The position numbers and the translations under genes were made by a program. Shown one piece after another: positions 8,248 to 16,484 of a DNA stretch of 64,000 nucleotides (within the stretch, counting starts at the first letter, position 1; every line of letters begins with the position of its first letter). Origin of the DNA: Microcoleus sp. bin48.metabat.b7b8b9.023 (GTDB lineage Bacteria; Cyanobacteriota; Cyanobacteriia; Cyanobacteriales; Microcoleaceae); NCBI RefSeq assembly GCF_013299185.1, contig NZ_JAAFKG010000013.1, positions 40,076 to 104,075 on the forward strand, read 5' to 3'. A model generated the notes under the pieces. That model was given only the letters and a program-made list of their open reading frames with translations. It had not been told where the DNA came from and did no database searches.

Positions 8248-10020
8248 ATGACTAAAATATCTAACAAATTTCTATCTGACAAAATTCGTTGGGCAGCGGC
8301 TCAATTGAGTCAACTGTATAAACCATCACTAACAGTTGTTAGCTCTGTATTAATTGGAAGCGCGGCAGTAACATTATGGTTGGGTGGGGCTAGGCACCTA
8401 GGAATACTGGAACCAGCAGAATTAAGCGCTTACGACCAAATGCTGAGATGGCGTCCCGACGAAAAGCCAGATCCGCGCTTGCTAATTGTGGGGATTACCG
8501 AAGCAGACATTCAGAAACTAAAGCAGTGGCCGATATCCGATCGCAAAATAGCTGAAATATTACAAAAACTAGAAAAAATGCAGCCGGCAGTCATCGGCTT
8601 AGACGTACTGCGAGATGTACCTTTAGGAGAGGGGCGCGAGGAATTAACTAAAGTTTTACAAAAAAGCGATCGAATTATCGGGGTATGTTTAGTCACCGAC
8701 GGAGGCCCCGACACTCCCGGTTCTCCCCCTCCTCCGGGAATACCAGCAAACCGGGTGGGATTTGCAGATTTTGGAATCGATCCGGGCGGCATACTCCGCA
8801 GGGCTTTATTATTTATGAAACCACCGATAATTAAGGGCGATAACTCGGTAGAAAAACATCTTTGCAATGACAATTTTCAAGTTTTAACTTCCTTCAACCT
8901 CCAGCTATCACTCCGCTACTTGCAAAAGTATAAAATTTTCCCCAGACTGGGAGCAGATCAATCTTTATGGCTGGGAAAAACTAATTTAAAAAAATTAAAA
9001 AGCAATGACGGAGGATACAGCAATATCGATGCGAGGGGATATCAAATACTAATTAACTATCACTCCAGAAACCAAGTTGCAAACAAAGTTACAATTAGCG
9101 ATGTTTTACAAGGGAAAGTCAATCCGAATTTAGTGAAAGATAAAATAGTGCTGATCGGTTACACATCAGAAACCGTTAAAGATATATTTTATACTCCTTA
9201 CAGTGGACAGCAGCAAAAAAACCAATTCATGCCGGGGATCGTGGTACACGCACAAGTAATCAGCCAAATTTTGAGTGCTGTTTTAGACAAGAGACCGATG
9301 TTTTGGTTTTGGCCGGAATGGGCAGAAATCCTGTGGATTGCAGGATGGTCAATTGTGGGAGGAACCGTGGCATCGCGGATGGCTCACCCATGGAAGCTGG
9401 CGCTGACATTCGCAGCAATACTGTCGGGGTGTGGCGCGATCGGTTTTGGGATTTTTCTGTTGGGAGGGTGGGTGCCTGTAGCAGCGCCAGCCTTAGCATT
9501 AATCCTAACTGGTGGCAGCATTGTATCAGCAGACAGATTTAATAAATCGGGATACGGGAAAGCAATTACCGATCGCGTAAAACAAGTATTCAAAATCGAA
9601 ATAGACCAAGCCCAAAAAGAACAACAAGTTGCAGACATTGTAGAATCAGATTTCTTTAAAGAATTGCAGCTCAAGAAAGATGAACTCAAAAGTAGTAAAA
9701 AAGATACCTCTGAAAAAACTCCCTCGGATCCCCAAGAAATAACGGTGGGTAATGTGGATCTTCCCCAGGCCCAAAGCGACGCAGACGAATTCTTAGCTCA
9801 GTTGCAGCTAAAAGCTAAACAGCAGAAGCAGCGGGCCGCGGCGACTGCATCGGAAAGCGACTCAAAAACAGAAAGCGCGATCGATCCTGGCGCGAGTGCT
9901 AGTTCTGGCGAAACCGAACCCGATGAGGGGTTCAGCGATTTGCAAGCCAGGGCAAAGCAGATGCGGCAGCGCCGGAAGGCAGACAAGAAGATCGAAGAGG
10001 AAAAAATTGATACTTTATGA
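8248..10020 (+). CDS. CHASE2-domain membrane protein without a visible output domain
   Basis: A 590-residue protein with an N-terminal TM helix (~residues 28-48), then a periplasmic CHASE2 sensor domain (~60-345) with typical features: SAYDQMLRWRP, LLIVGITEAD, IGLDVLRDVP, VGFADFGIDPGGILRR, INYHSR and DKIVLIGYTSETVKDIFYTP. Three TM helices (~355-435) follow. CHASE2 usually feeds a kinase or cyclase domain; here the cytoplasmic tail (~150 residues) is only charged, coiled-coil-like and Ala/Gln/Lys-rich, ending in a basic RQRRKADKK run. It may therefore signal through a partner. A decayed DUF928 gene lies upstream and a MinD/ParA-like ATPase downstream on the same strand. Confidence 0.85.
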   Translation: MTKISNKFLSDKIRWAAAQLSQLYKPSLTVVSSVLIGSAAVTLWLGGARHLGILEPAELSAYDQMLRWRPDEKPDPRLLIVGITEADIQKLKQWPISDRKIAEILQKLEKMQPAVIGLDVLRDVPLGEGREELTKVLQKSDRIIGVCLVTDGGPDTPGSPPPPGIPANRVGFADFGIDPGGILRRALLFMKPPIIKGDNSVEKHLCNDNFQVLTSFNLQLSLRYLQKYKIFPRLGADQSLWLGKTNLKKLKSNDGGYSNIDARGYQILINYHSRNQVANKVTISDVLQGKVNPNLVKDKIVLIGYTSETVKDIFYTPYSGQQQKNQFMPGIVVHAQVISQILSAVLDKRPMFWFWPEWAEILWIAGWSIVGGTVASRMAHPWKLALTFAAILSGCGAIGFGIFLLGGWVPVAAPALALILTGGSIVSADRFNKSGYGKAITDRVKQVFKIEIDQAQKEQQVADIVESDFFKELQLKKDELKSSKKDTSEKTPSDPQEITVGNVDLPQAQSDADEFLAQLQLKAKQQKQRAAATASESDSKTESAIDPGASASSGETEPDEGFSDLQARAKQMRQRRKADKKIEEEKIDTL

Positions 10021-10408
10021 TATATGATGCGATCGTGAATTGCATAATAATTGATTGTCCGCGTTTCTCCCTGTCATCGTTGTAGAATCTACGGTCAAAT
10101 ATGATTTACATTCCGTTTTGACGGTGTTAAGCCTAGTTGACTAATTACTACGCCCTGTATCTATTTTACCTATCGGGTTATTGAGATTACTTTTGGTTGT
10201 AGACTACAATCCGATCTACCTCTCATTAATGCCTTCTTTTCTAGAGTCTGATTGATTGGCAGACTTCGTAGCTAAGCAGGGTTCCCAACTATAGAGGACA
10301 TAAATCAACAACTGAATCTAAATAAAAGTCCAGCATCTCAAAAACTTGAAAGTCCATAAATGATTAGACTTAAAGAGATAATTGTTTAATCTTTGCAATA
10401 CGCCTATC
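10021..10408. other. Intergenic region, 388 bp, no gene
   Basis: No reading frame, RNA gene or strong inverted repeat is apparent between the CHASE2 gene and the MinD/ParA-like gene. A leader for the downstream gene is the most likely content. Confidence 0.5.
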
Positions 10409-11167
10409 ATGTCCAAAATCATCTCTGTCCACTCTTACCGGGGTGGCACTGGCAAATCTAACATGACTGCAAACCTGGCATCTATTATCGCTCGCGGCGG
10501 AAACAGGGTCGCCATTGTGGACACAGACATTCAATCGCCCGGGATTCACGTGCTGTTCGGTTTCAGCGAGAACAACATGGATCGCTGCCTCAACGATTAC
10601 CTGTGGGGCCGGTGTCCGATCTCGGATACGGCCTACAATGTGAGTTCGCTGCTGCCAAAATTAGCCCGTAACGGCAGCCTCTACCTGATTCCTTCGAGCA
10701 TTAAAGCAGGGGAGATAGCGCGAGTTTTGCGGGAAGGCTACGACGTGGGACTGCTTACGGACGGCTTTCAAGAACTGATCGACGTTCTGAACTTAGACTA
10801 CCTATTTATCGACACGCACCCAGGACTCAACGAAGAAACCCTGCTCAGCATCACGATTTCGGACATCCTGCTGCTGATTCTGCGTCCGGATCAGCAAGAT
10901 TTTCAGGGAACGGCTGTCACGGTAGATGTGGCCCGCAAATTAGAAGTTCCCAAGATTTTGATCGCGATCAACAAAGCGCCAGAATCCTTGGATTTCGAGG
11001 ATTTGAAGCAGCAAGTAGAGAGTATTTACAACATCCCAGTTGGAGGGGTGCTGCCCCACAGCGACAAGATGATGCTGTTAGCCAGCAAGGGGGTGTTTGC
11101 CCTGCACTTCCCTAAAGACCCTCTAACTCAAGTGGTGGAAGGGATTGCCAAACAGATTTTGGGATAA
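10409..11167 (+). CDS. MinD/ParA-family ATPase (deviant Walker A)
   Basis: A 252-residue P-loop ATPase of the MinD/ParA/Mrp class, starting at MSKIISVHSY. The P-loop is RGGTGKSN (residues 11-18). The usual signature lysine of the KGGxGK motif is Arg at position 11, a substitution that may alter dimer contacts. The ParA switch I region reads VDTDIQSPGI and the Walker B-like segment is YLFIDTHPGL. DQQDFQGTAVTVDVARKL is typical of the cyanobacterial branch. No ParB or MinC/MinE partner is adjacent. Role inferred: positioning or regulatory ATPase. An upstream in-frame start (10382) exists, but the motif spacing favours 10409. Confidence 0.85.
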   Translation: MSKIISVHSYRGGTGKSNMTANLASIIARGGNRVAIVDTDIQSPGIHVLFGFSENNMDRCLNDYLWGRCPISDTAYNVSSLLPKLARNGSLYLIPSSIKAGEIARVLREGYDVGLLTDGFQELIDVLNLDYLFIDTHPGLNEETLLSITISDILLLILRPDQQDFQGTAVTVDVARKLEVPKILIAINKAPESLDFEDLKQQVESIYNIPVGGVLPHSDKMMLLASKGVFALHFPKDPLTQVVEGIAKQILG

Positions 11168-11186
11168 TTTGGTGTAAGGACAGCGG

Positions 11187-11566
11187 TTGACATCCTCACC
11201 GCCCTAAAAGTGCGGTGATTCCTAAACCTCACGATTTAGGTTTCTGCTTCATAGCAACTGCCTCCACCCTCCAAGGAGTTTTATGGTCTTACGCTCGCTC
11301 CACAGACTAACCCCGCTAGTCCAGCGGTTTTTATGTGTCGAAAACCTTAAAAGGAATTCTTGGTGCTGTGCGTGATTCTAGGGATGTTCACCATTGCCCC
11401 GTCCTCTTTTCCCGGTCTACCGATTTTGCTGCGCCGCCGGATACATCCGGGCTTCGCCCGCCCGAGCTGTCTGATCCATCGTCACGGGTGGGTCATTGAC
11501 CATCTAGATTTTAACACAAAGCCGTCCTAGAAGGACGGGGTTTCCAACCCAATTTTCTGATGAAGG
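11187..11566. mobile_element. IS200/IS605-type solo element without transposase (MITE/PATE-like)
   Basis: One end has TTGACATCCT followed by the hairpin CACCGCCCTAAAAGTGCGGTG (11197-11217, split here as stem CACCGC/GCGGTG) and GATTCCTAA. The other has the hairpin CCGTCC/GGACGG (11522-11538), then GGGGTTTCCAACCCA and the tail ATTTTCTGATGAAG. These subterminal hairpins are the hallmark of IS200/IS605 ends. No tnpA or tnpB lies between; the ~300 bp interior has no ORF and could be an omega-RNA relic. Two related structures sit at ~21600-21935 and 58285-58573. Confidence 0.65.
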
Positions 11567-11757
11567 TTGACGAGAGCGAGTTGCAGTCTCAATTACTGGG
11601 GCGCGATTTCCTGCAAGCGCGATCGCTCGTTGCTGCAGAGGAACTTTTTCGGCGACAATATTTGCTTGAGGAGTCAGGAGAATGGCGACAAAATGAGATA
11701 CAAATAGATTATGAGAATTTGTTAAAAAACTTTAGGAGGAGAACTCATGGATTTTGA
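11560..11757 (+). CDS. Small hypothetical protein upstream of psbY
   Basis: A 65-codon frame, MKVDESELQSQLLGRDF to FRRRTHGF, charged and predicted helical, with no recognised domain. It overlaps psbY by 11 bp in another frame, so it may be cotranscribed or translationally coupled. Its ATG lies inside the terminal tail motif of the IS200/IS605-type element, so the start could be fortuitous or the original 5' end may have been replaced. Retained because it is compact and codon use resembles neighbouring genes; coding status is uncertain. Confidence 0.4.
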   Translation: MKVDESELQSQLLGRDFLQARSLVAAEELFRRQYLLEESGEWRQNEIQIDYENLLKNFRRRTHGF

Positions 11758-11872
11758 CTGGCGCATACTAATAGTATTGAGTCCGGTTTTGTTGGCGGGC
11801 GGCTGGGCTGCTTACAACGTCGGCACTATAGCTCTCAAACAAGTTGAGAAATTGTTGAATAAGGAAACTTAA
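11747..11872 (+). CDS. psbY: Photosystem II protein PsbY
   Basis: A 41-residue single-span thylakoid protein beginning MDFDWRILIVLSPVLLAGGW and ending KLLNKET. The pattern DWRxLxVLxPxLLAxGWAxxN is diagnostic of PsbY, a low-molecular-mass subunit peripheral to cytochrome b559 in photosystem II. Length matches the family (about 40). A perfect Shine-Dalgarno, AGGAGGA, sits 7 bp before the ATG (11735-11741). A strong inverted repeat follows the stop by 25 bp. The gene is too short for most gene callers. An insertion-element relic lies just upstream, so its promoter may lie in or before that element. Confidence 0.92.
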   Translation: MDFDWRILIVLSPVLLAGGWAAYNVGTIALKQVEKLLNKET

Positions 11873-11897
11873 ACTCAGCATTTTCACCGTAATTTTG

Positions 11898-11940
11898 CAG
11901 CCGACTGTTTGTTGAGATACAAAAACAGTCGGCTGATTTG
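11898..11940 (+). terminator. psbY: Stem-loop terminator after psbY
   Basis: Perfect 13-bp arms, CAGCCGACTGTTT (11898-11910) and AAACAGTCGGCTG (11923-11935), with a 12-nt loop, 26 bp after the psbY stop. The following ATTTG run is only weakly U-rich. Confidence 0.7.
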
Positions 11941-12293
11941 TGCATTGGCTCTGATGAGAAGCAGGGCTGATGCCATTTTTGATTTGGGCATTAAAGATTT
12001 TCGACGATCGATAACCCCGCCCAAAAACCGGTACCGTGCCCCTGAAGCTATGAGTGTGCAGAACCCAAAATTTTAGACTCCTGTTCCTGCTCGGGTGATG
12101 AATATGTGAAGTAAACCTAAAGTCTAAAACTTGTTCGGTCGCTCCGGTCGAAGAATCTAAAATCTAAAATCGAAGCACTTACTGCATAAGGATTTGGAAC
12201 GCCGAGATATAGTTGCATCCTGTTTGGGAACTTGTTTGATGTTTGGCCCGGAGATCGCAATGTACGACTCCAGACAGATAGAGCGAAAGCCAC
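11941..12293. other. Intergenic region, no supported gene
   Basis: About 350 bp with short TCTAAAATC repeats (~12100-12170). No ORF with recognisable features and no RNA gene seen. Confidence 0.5.
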
Positions 12294-12545
12294 TTAAAAG
12301 TTATAAATAAACTTGTGCATAAACTGGGTGCGATCGACCAAAATAGTCAGCAGCAAACGATCCTGGGTAAGAGATCCCAATTGACCGCAGTGCTGGCAAG
12401 GGTGTAAGTGGGGAGCTTGATATTTTGCGATCGCCTCAGCATTTGTGATGAGATTGCGACACAAATATTTAGCAAGCACGTTCCAGCAGAAAATATGAGA
12501 CAATCGCAAAAGTATTTGCCCTGAAAATCGCCCAACAAACTGCAA
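12294..12545 (-). CDS. Doubtful 83-codon hypothetical protein
   Basis: The frame encodes a Cys-containing protein with a CQHCGQ motif near residue 50, flanked by hydrophobic segments and ending FMHKFIYNF. It is divergent from malQ. A CxxC pair could bind metal, but no family is recognised and no clear ribosome-binding site precedes the ATG. It may be a chance frame in the malQ upstream region. Confidence 0.3.
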   Translation of the reverse strand: MQFVGRFSGQILLRLSHIFCWNVLAKYLCRNLITNAEAIAKYQAPHLHPCQHCGQLGSLTQDRLLLTILVDRTQFMHKFIYNF

Positions 12546-12610
12546 AGTTTAACCTGTAGGGAATATCGGTCAAATTGTCAATGTTTAACTCCTATATCTT
12601 TAGATAGATT

Positions 12611-14119
12611 ATGCTTTTTCCCCGAGCTAGCGGCATTTTACTCCACCCGACATCTTTTCCCAGCCGATTTGGCGTTGGGGATATGGGAATAGAAGCATAT
12701 CGCTTTATTGACTTTTTAGTAGAGAGCGACCAGCAATACTGGCAGATATTGCCGCTGGGCCCGACAGGATACGGCAATTCTCCTTATTCGTGCTATTCAG
12801 CAATGGCAGGAAATCCGCTGATGCTGAGCCCGGAAATTCTGCGGGACGAGCAATTGCTCAGCGATGAAGATTTAGCTCATTCGCCGGAATTTCCCCTGGA
12901 TACAGTAGAATTCGATCGCGCGATCGCACACAAAATACCCCTGCTCAAAAAAGCCTGCGAAAACTTCAAAGCGAAAGCATCGCCGGTGCAGCAAAGAGAA
13001 TTCTCGGCTTTTTGCGAGAGCAAAGCGACTTGGCTGGAAGATTATGCCTTATTTATGGCACTAAAAGACAGCTTCAACGGCACGAGCTGGCACACTTGGG
13101 AACCAGAAATTGCACAGCGCCAACCGGAGGCGCTAGACAAGTGGCGGCAGCAGCTACATAATGAGATTTATTACTACAAATACGTGCAGTTCGAGTTTTT
13201 CCGCCAGTGGACTGAGTTGAAACGCTATGCGAACCTGCGCGACATTAAAATTATTGGTGACATTCCGATTTATGTCGCTCACGACAGTGCTGATGTGTGG
13301 TCGCATCCGGACTTGTTTTGTTTGGATGAAGCAACTGGAGAACCAGCTTTGATGGCGGGAGTTCCGCCGGATTACTTCAGCGCAACAGGTCAATTGTGGG
13401 GCAATCCTGTTTACAATTGGGAGGCTTTGGAAGCAACTAATTTTCAGTGGTGGGTGCAGCGTTTTGAGGCGATTTTCGCTTATGTAGATGTGACTCGGAT
13501 CGACCACTTTCGAGGATTTGATGCTTACTGGGCGGTGAAACGCGGGCAGGAAACTGCGATCGACGGAGAGTGGATTAATGCGCCGGGAACGGCTTTGTTT
13601 GAGGTAATTAACGAGAAGTTCGGCAATTTGCCGATTATCGCTGAGGATTTGGGGGTAATTACTCCGGAAGTGGAAGCTTTGCGCGATCGGTTTGAGTTTC
13701 CCGGAATGAAGATTTTGCAGTTTGCTTTCGGTGCGGGGCCTGGCGATCCTTTTTTGCCTTTCAATTATGTTCGTAACTGTGTAGTTTACACGGGTACCCA
13801 CGACAACGACACGACTGTTGGCTGGTTCAATCAACTGCAAAACTACGAAAGAGATGAGGTTTTGCGTTATTTGGGCTGCATCGATCCCCAAGGAATTCAC
13901 TGGTCTTTAATCCGCATGGGTTGGTTTTCTATTGCTAATTTGGCGATCGTGCCCTTTCAAGATTTGTTGGGTTTGGATACCGACGCGCGGATGAATTTTC
14001 CGGGGAAAGCAGAGGGAAATTGGGGCTGGCGGTATCGGCGCGAAGCTTTGAATTGGGAGGTGCGCGATCGGCTCAAAACCATGACTTACATCTGCGGGCG
14101 CGCTCCCCAGAAAAATTGA
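12611..14119 (+). CDS. malQ: 4-alpha-glucanotransferase (amylomaltase)
   Basis: A 502-residue GH77 disproportionating enzyme that transfers maltodextrin segments in glycogen metabolism in the cytosol. GH77 hallmarks are visible in order: GILLHPTSFPSRFGVGDMG (~9-27), LPLGPTGYGNSPYS (~53), GDIPIYVAHDSADVW (~215), PPDYFSATGQLWGNPVYNW (~255), VTRIDHFRGF with the nucleophile Asp (~294), IIAEDLGVIT with the acid/base Glu (~340) and YTGTHDNDTT with the third Asp (~391). Length matches bacterial MalQ of about 500. ATG at 12611 gives the usual LFPRASGILLHP start. Confidence 0.97.
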   Translation: MLFPRASGILLHPTSFPSRFGVGDMGIEAYRFIDFLVESDQQYWQILPLGPTGYGNSPYSCYSAMAGNPLMLSPEILRDEQLLSDEDLAHSPEFPLDTVEFDRAIAHKIPLLKKACENFKAKASPVQQREFSAFCESKATWLEDYALFMALKDSFNGTSWHTWEPEIAQRQPEALDKWRQQLHNEIYYYKYVQFEFFRQWTELKRYANLRDIKIIGDIPIYVAHDSADVWSHPDLFCLDEATGEPALMAGVPPDYFSATGQLWGNPVYNWEALEATNFQWWVQRFEAIFAYVDVTRIDHFRGFDAYWAVKRGQETAIDGEWINAPGTALFEVINEKFGNLPIIAEDLGVITPEVEALRDRFEFPGMKILQFAFGAGPGDPFLPFNYVRNCVVYTGTHDNDTTVGWFNQLQNYERDEVLRYLGCIDPQGIHWSLIRMGWFSIANLAIVPFQDLLGLDTDARMNFPGKAEGNWGWRYRREALNWEVRDRLKTMTYICGRAPQKN

Positions 14120-14162
14120 ACAAACATTGGTAGTGGGTAATTGGTAATTGGTATTTGGTAAT

Positions 14163-14291
14163 CATATCGTGTCCGATCGATCGACCGCAATCAGATTGGT
14201 TTGTAGTGCGGACTTCAGTCCGCTATACGGTGGCGGACTGAAGTCCGCACTACGAACTGTGATTGTTATGGTAATCGACCTGACATGATAT
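14163..14291. repeat. Nested-palindrome element, copy A
   Basis: 129 bp. The core is a long inverted repeat built on GTAGTGCGGACTTCAGTCCGC and its complement, each arm itself containing the palindrome GGACTTCAGTCC. Outer imperfect inverted ends, ATATCGTGTCCGATCGAT and ATCGACCTGACATGATAT, enclose it. A second copy with the same inner and outer arms lies at 28411-28538. It behaves like a non-autonomous palindromic mobile repeat in the malQ 3' region. Confidence 0.8.
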
Positions 14292-14375
14292 CAGTCAATA
14301 AAGACCGACATTCTAATTAAAAAATGTGGAGTTCCAGCCATTCCCAATTACCGATTCCCGATTCCCGATTACCGA

Positions 14376-15245
14376 TTATCCTTCATTTTTGGGCTTTGCT
14401 GAAGGCTTGAGTTCGTCGGCGGTAAAAACAACTTGTTTGGCAACCCCAGATTCTCCGAGTTGTTCGGCTTGTCCGTTATTCACAGCAATCATTACACCGC
14501 CGGCGTTACCAGCTAGAACTACCAATTTGTTTTGGGCCTGCCAGGTGCGGACAGTTCCTGAAGGCAAAGTTCCCTCAAACTCGGGTTTGCCATCAACTTC
14601 AATCTTCATCCATGATTCGTCTTTTAAACTGACGTTAACCATGACTGGTTTATTGCCAGATTTATCTAAATTTTGACCTGTTCTTGTTGCTTCCACAGCA
14701 TCGTAACTATCGGCTTTCTGATTTTTTGAGGCGCTCTGGGCTAAACGAGCTTGTTCTTGCTCAAGAGCTAGTTCTTTGGTTCCCGTACCGTTTTTTGTTG
14801 TCAGAGAACCGCCCATCAACTGAGATAAGACATTGACTGAACAGATAATTAGAAATGTGTAAAAAAGGTACAGGTGCATCGGCCGCAATTGTGGCCCATT
14901 CTGCCAGGATAGCTTGGTGGTCGATCGCGGTGGCGGTTCGATCGGGAAAAAGTCGGCAAACTGAGTTCCGTCCAAACCCATTGCTTCGGCGTACCGCTTG
15001 ATCAAACCTTGAGTGTAGACGGGTTCGGGGAGTTGGTCGAGTTGGCCGTCTTCGATGGCTTGCAGCAGATTCCGCCGAATCATGGTTACCACAGCTACTC
15101 TGTCCAAAGAAATCGACTGCTGTTCGCGGTACTCGCGGAGTTGAGCTCCTATTGCCGCTAATTTCTTCTGAGGAGTTTCTGGCTCTTGGGAGTGCAGTTT
15201 CTTCTTAGTTATTTGGGAGAATAAAAACAATAAATTCTTTGTCAT
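14376..15245 (-). CDS. RodZ-like helix-turn-helix/DUF4115 membrane protein
   Basis: A 289-residue bitopic protein. An N-terminal Xre-type HTH (LAAIGAQLREYREQQSISLDRVAVVTMIRRNLLQAIEDGQ, residues ~28-68) of the HTH_25 type is followed by a proline-rich stretch, one TM helix (LYLFYTFLIICSVNVLSQL, ~128-147) and a C-terminal DUF4115 beta domain (VNVSLKDESWMKIEVDGK to VFTADELK). This is the RodZ/YfgA layout, which links MreB to the wall-synthesis machinery. The start is set at 15245: its ATG overlaps the rluB stop (ATGA) and has AGGAG 9 nt upstream, indicating coupling. A longer frame (15305) would overlap rluB by 64 bp. Confidence 0.85.
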   Translation of the reverse strand: MTKNLLFLFSQITKKKLHSQEPETPQKKLAAIGAQLREYREQQSISLDRVAVVTMIRRNLLQAIEDGQLDQLPEPVYTQGLIKRYAEAMGLDGTQFADFFPIEPPPRSTTKLSWQNGPQLRPMHLYLFYTFLIICSVNVLSQLMGGSLTTKNGTGTKELALEQEQARLAQSASKNQKADSYDAVEATRTGQNLDKSGNKPVMVNVSLKDESWMKIEVDGKPEFEGTLPSGTVRTWQAQNKLVVLAGNAGGVMIAVNNGQAEQLGESGVAKQVVFTADELKPSAKPKNEG

Positions 15246-16036
15246 ATGCTGTGCTCCTGGGGATTCACTGGCACGCTTATTGATGTTAGGTTGACTAGAT
15301 TCCATAAAAAAATAATTTCTGAATCTTCTAGGGGTCGGTAGCAGCCCGGTGCCAATATCGGCCCTGCGGGGGGCTGCAATTGAATCGGGCCAATGGCTGT
15401 GCGGTGCAGGCGTACCACTGGATATCCCAACTGCTCGGCGGTGCGCCGAATCTGTCGGTTTCTCCCTTCTGATAGAATTACTTCTAACAGAGTTTGGTCT
15501 CGCGCGCGATCGATAACTCTAACTTTCGCGGGTAATGTTTTTCTACCGGACAAGATAATGCCCTGACGCCACGCTTGTAGTATGGGTTCCGGGGGATCGC
15601 CGAGCACCCAAACTTGATAAGTTTTGGCGATCGAGTGACGCGGATGGGTCAAACAAAATGTCAGCTTACCATCATTGGTGAGCAATAGGGCGCCTGTGGA
15701 ATCTGCATCTAAGCGTCCTACGGGATGGATGCCTTGACCAGATCGCAGTTTGGGCGGCAGCAGGTCGAGAACTTTCGAGCGCGCCCTGGGATCGCTGCAA
15801 GTAGAAACTACGCCTGCGGGTTTGTTGAGCAACAGATAGACCTCTGCCGGTCTATCTGTTGGTTTCACATGGACTCCATCGACTTCGATGAAATCGCGAT
15901 CGGGATTCGCCTTTTGTCCTAAACGAACAATATTGCCATTAACCCGGACTCGTCCAGCTACAATCATCTGTTCTGCAAGACGGCGAGAGGCAATGCCCCA
16001 CTGGGCGAGGATTTTTTGCAGCCTTTCATCAGACAT
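15242..16036 (-). CDS. RsuA/RluB-family rRNA pseudouridine synthase
   Basis: A 264-residue cytosolic enzyme that isomerises uridine to pseudouridine in rRNA. An N-terminal S4 RNA-binding domain (ERLQKILAQWGIASRRLAEQ, RVRVNGNIV) is followed by the catalytic domain with VGRLDADSTGALLLTNDG, where the Asp is the catalytic residue, and EGRNRQIRRTAEQLGYPVVRLHR. I chose ATG at 16036 because the S4 domain begins at once after MSDE; the frame upstream to 16162 lacks family similarity. Its stop overlaps the RodZ-like gene start, giving a two-gene operon. Confidence 0.93.
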   Translation of the reverse strand: MSDERLQKILAQWGIASRRLAEQMIVAGRVRVNGNIVRLGQKANPDRDFIEVDGVHVKPTDRPAEVYLLLNKPAGVVSTCSDPRARSKVLDLLPPKLRSGQGIHPVGRLDADSTGALLLTNDGKLTFCLTHPRHSIAKTYQVWVLGDPPEPILQAWRQGIILSGRKTLPAKVRVIDRARDQTLLEVILSEGRNRQIRRTAEQLGYPVVRLHRTAIGPIQLQPPAGPILAPGCYRPLEDSEIIFLWNLVNLTSISVPVNPQEHSI

Positions 16037-16147
16037 GACGGGAGTGTGGAAAGCCCCAACACCCGAGCGGTGGGGGAGGAAATATAACACGGTTAATGGA
16101 TTAACCGATGCTGCCAATGCTGAATTCCTGGTTGGGAATAAATTCTC

Positions 16148-16288
16148 ATGTTTGCTAACCAATCTTTACAGGGCGTTGCGCCTGGTGCAGATTATCCTTA
16201 TGGCATTACCCTGAATGCTGTGCAAAAACTACGAGGAAAAGACTTGCGGCAGGCACAGGTCTGCACCGTTGGTTTGCTACTGATGTGA
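16148..16288 (+). CDS. Possible 46-residue small protein
   Basis: A short frame beginning MFANQSLQGVAPGADYPYG and ending TVGLLLM, divergent from rluB. It has a Gly/Pro-rich start and a helical basic middle (NAVQKLRGKDLRQAQV). No family is recognised. The composition looks protein-like, but the ribosome-binding site is weak and the 3' side shows no conserved features; it may be the remnant of a longer gene. Confidence 0.3.
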   Translation: MFANQSLQGVAPGADYPYGITLNAVQKLRGKDLRQAQVCTVGLLLM

Positions 16289-16484
16289 GAGGTGTGGGTC
16301 TGACAGGACCATTAACCAACACTACCATAAAACCGGTACTGCTGGTTAATTTTATCAGGAAATAGGGTTTAAAACCTCTTCTTCAGTGGCCGGCTTTATA
16401 TTTACTGGAGACCATTACTCACAAGTTAAGCTAAAAACACTGTTGTCAATGAGTAATCTTACTCATTTTTTACCGAGATACCAA
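16289..16484. other. IS-flanking intergenic region
   Basis: About 200 bp between the small frame and the IS4-type transposase. The left IS end should lie here, since transposase coding ends at 16485, but I could not define a convincing terminal inverted repeat by eye. Confidence 0.4.

Noticed and set aside
13154..13900. 248-codon minus-strand ORF
   Set aside because: Antisense to malQ, which carries all GH77 catalytic motifs.
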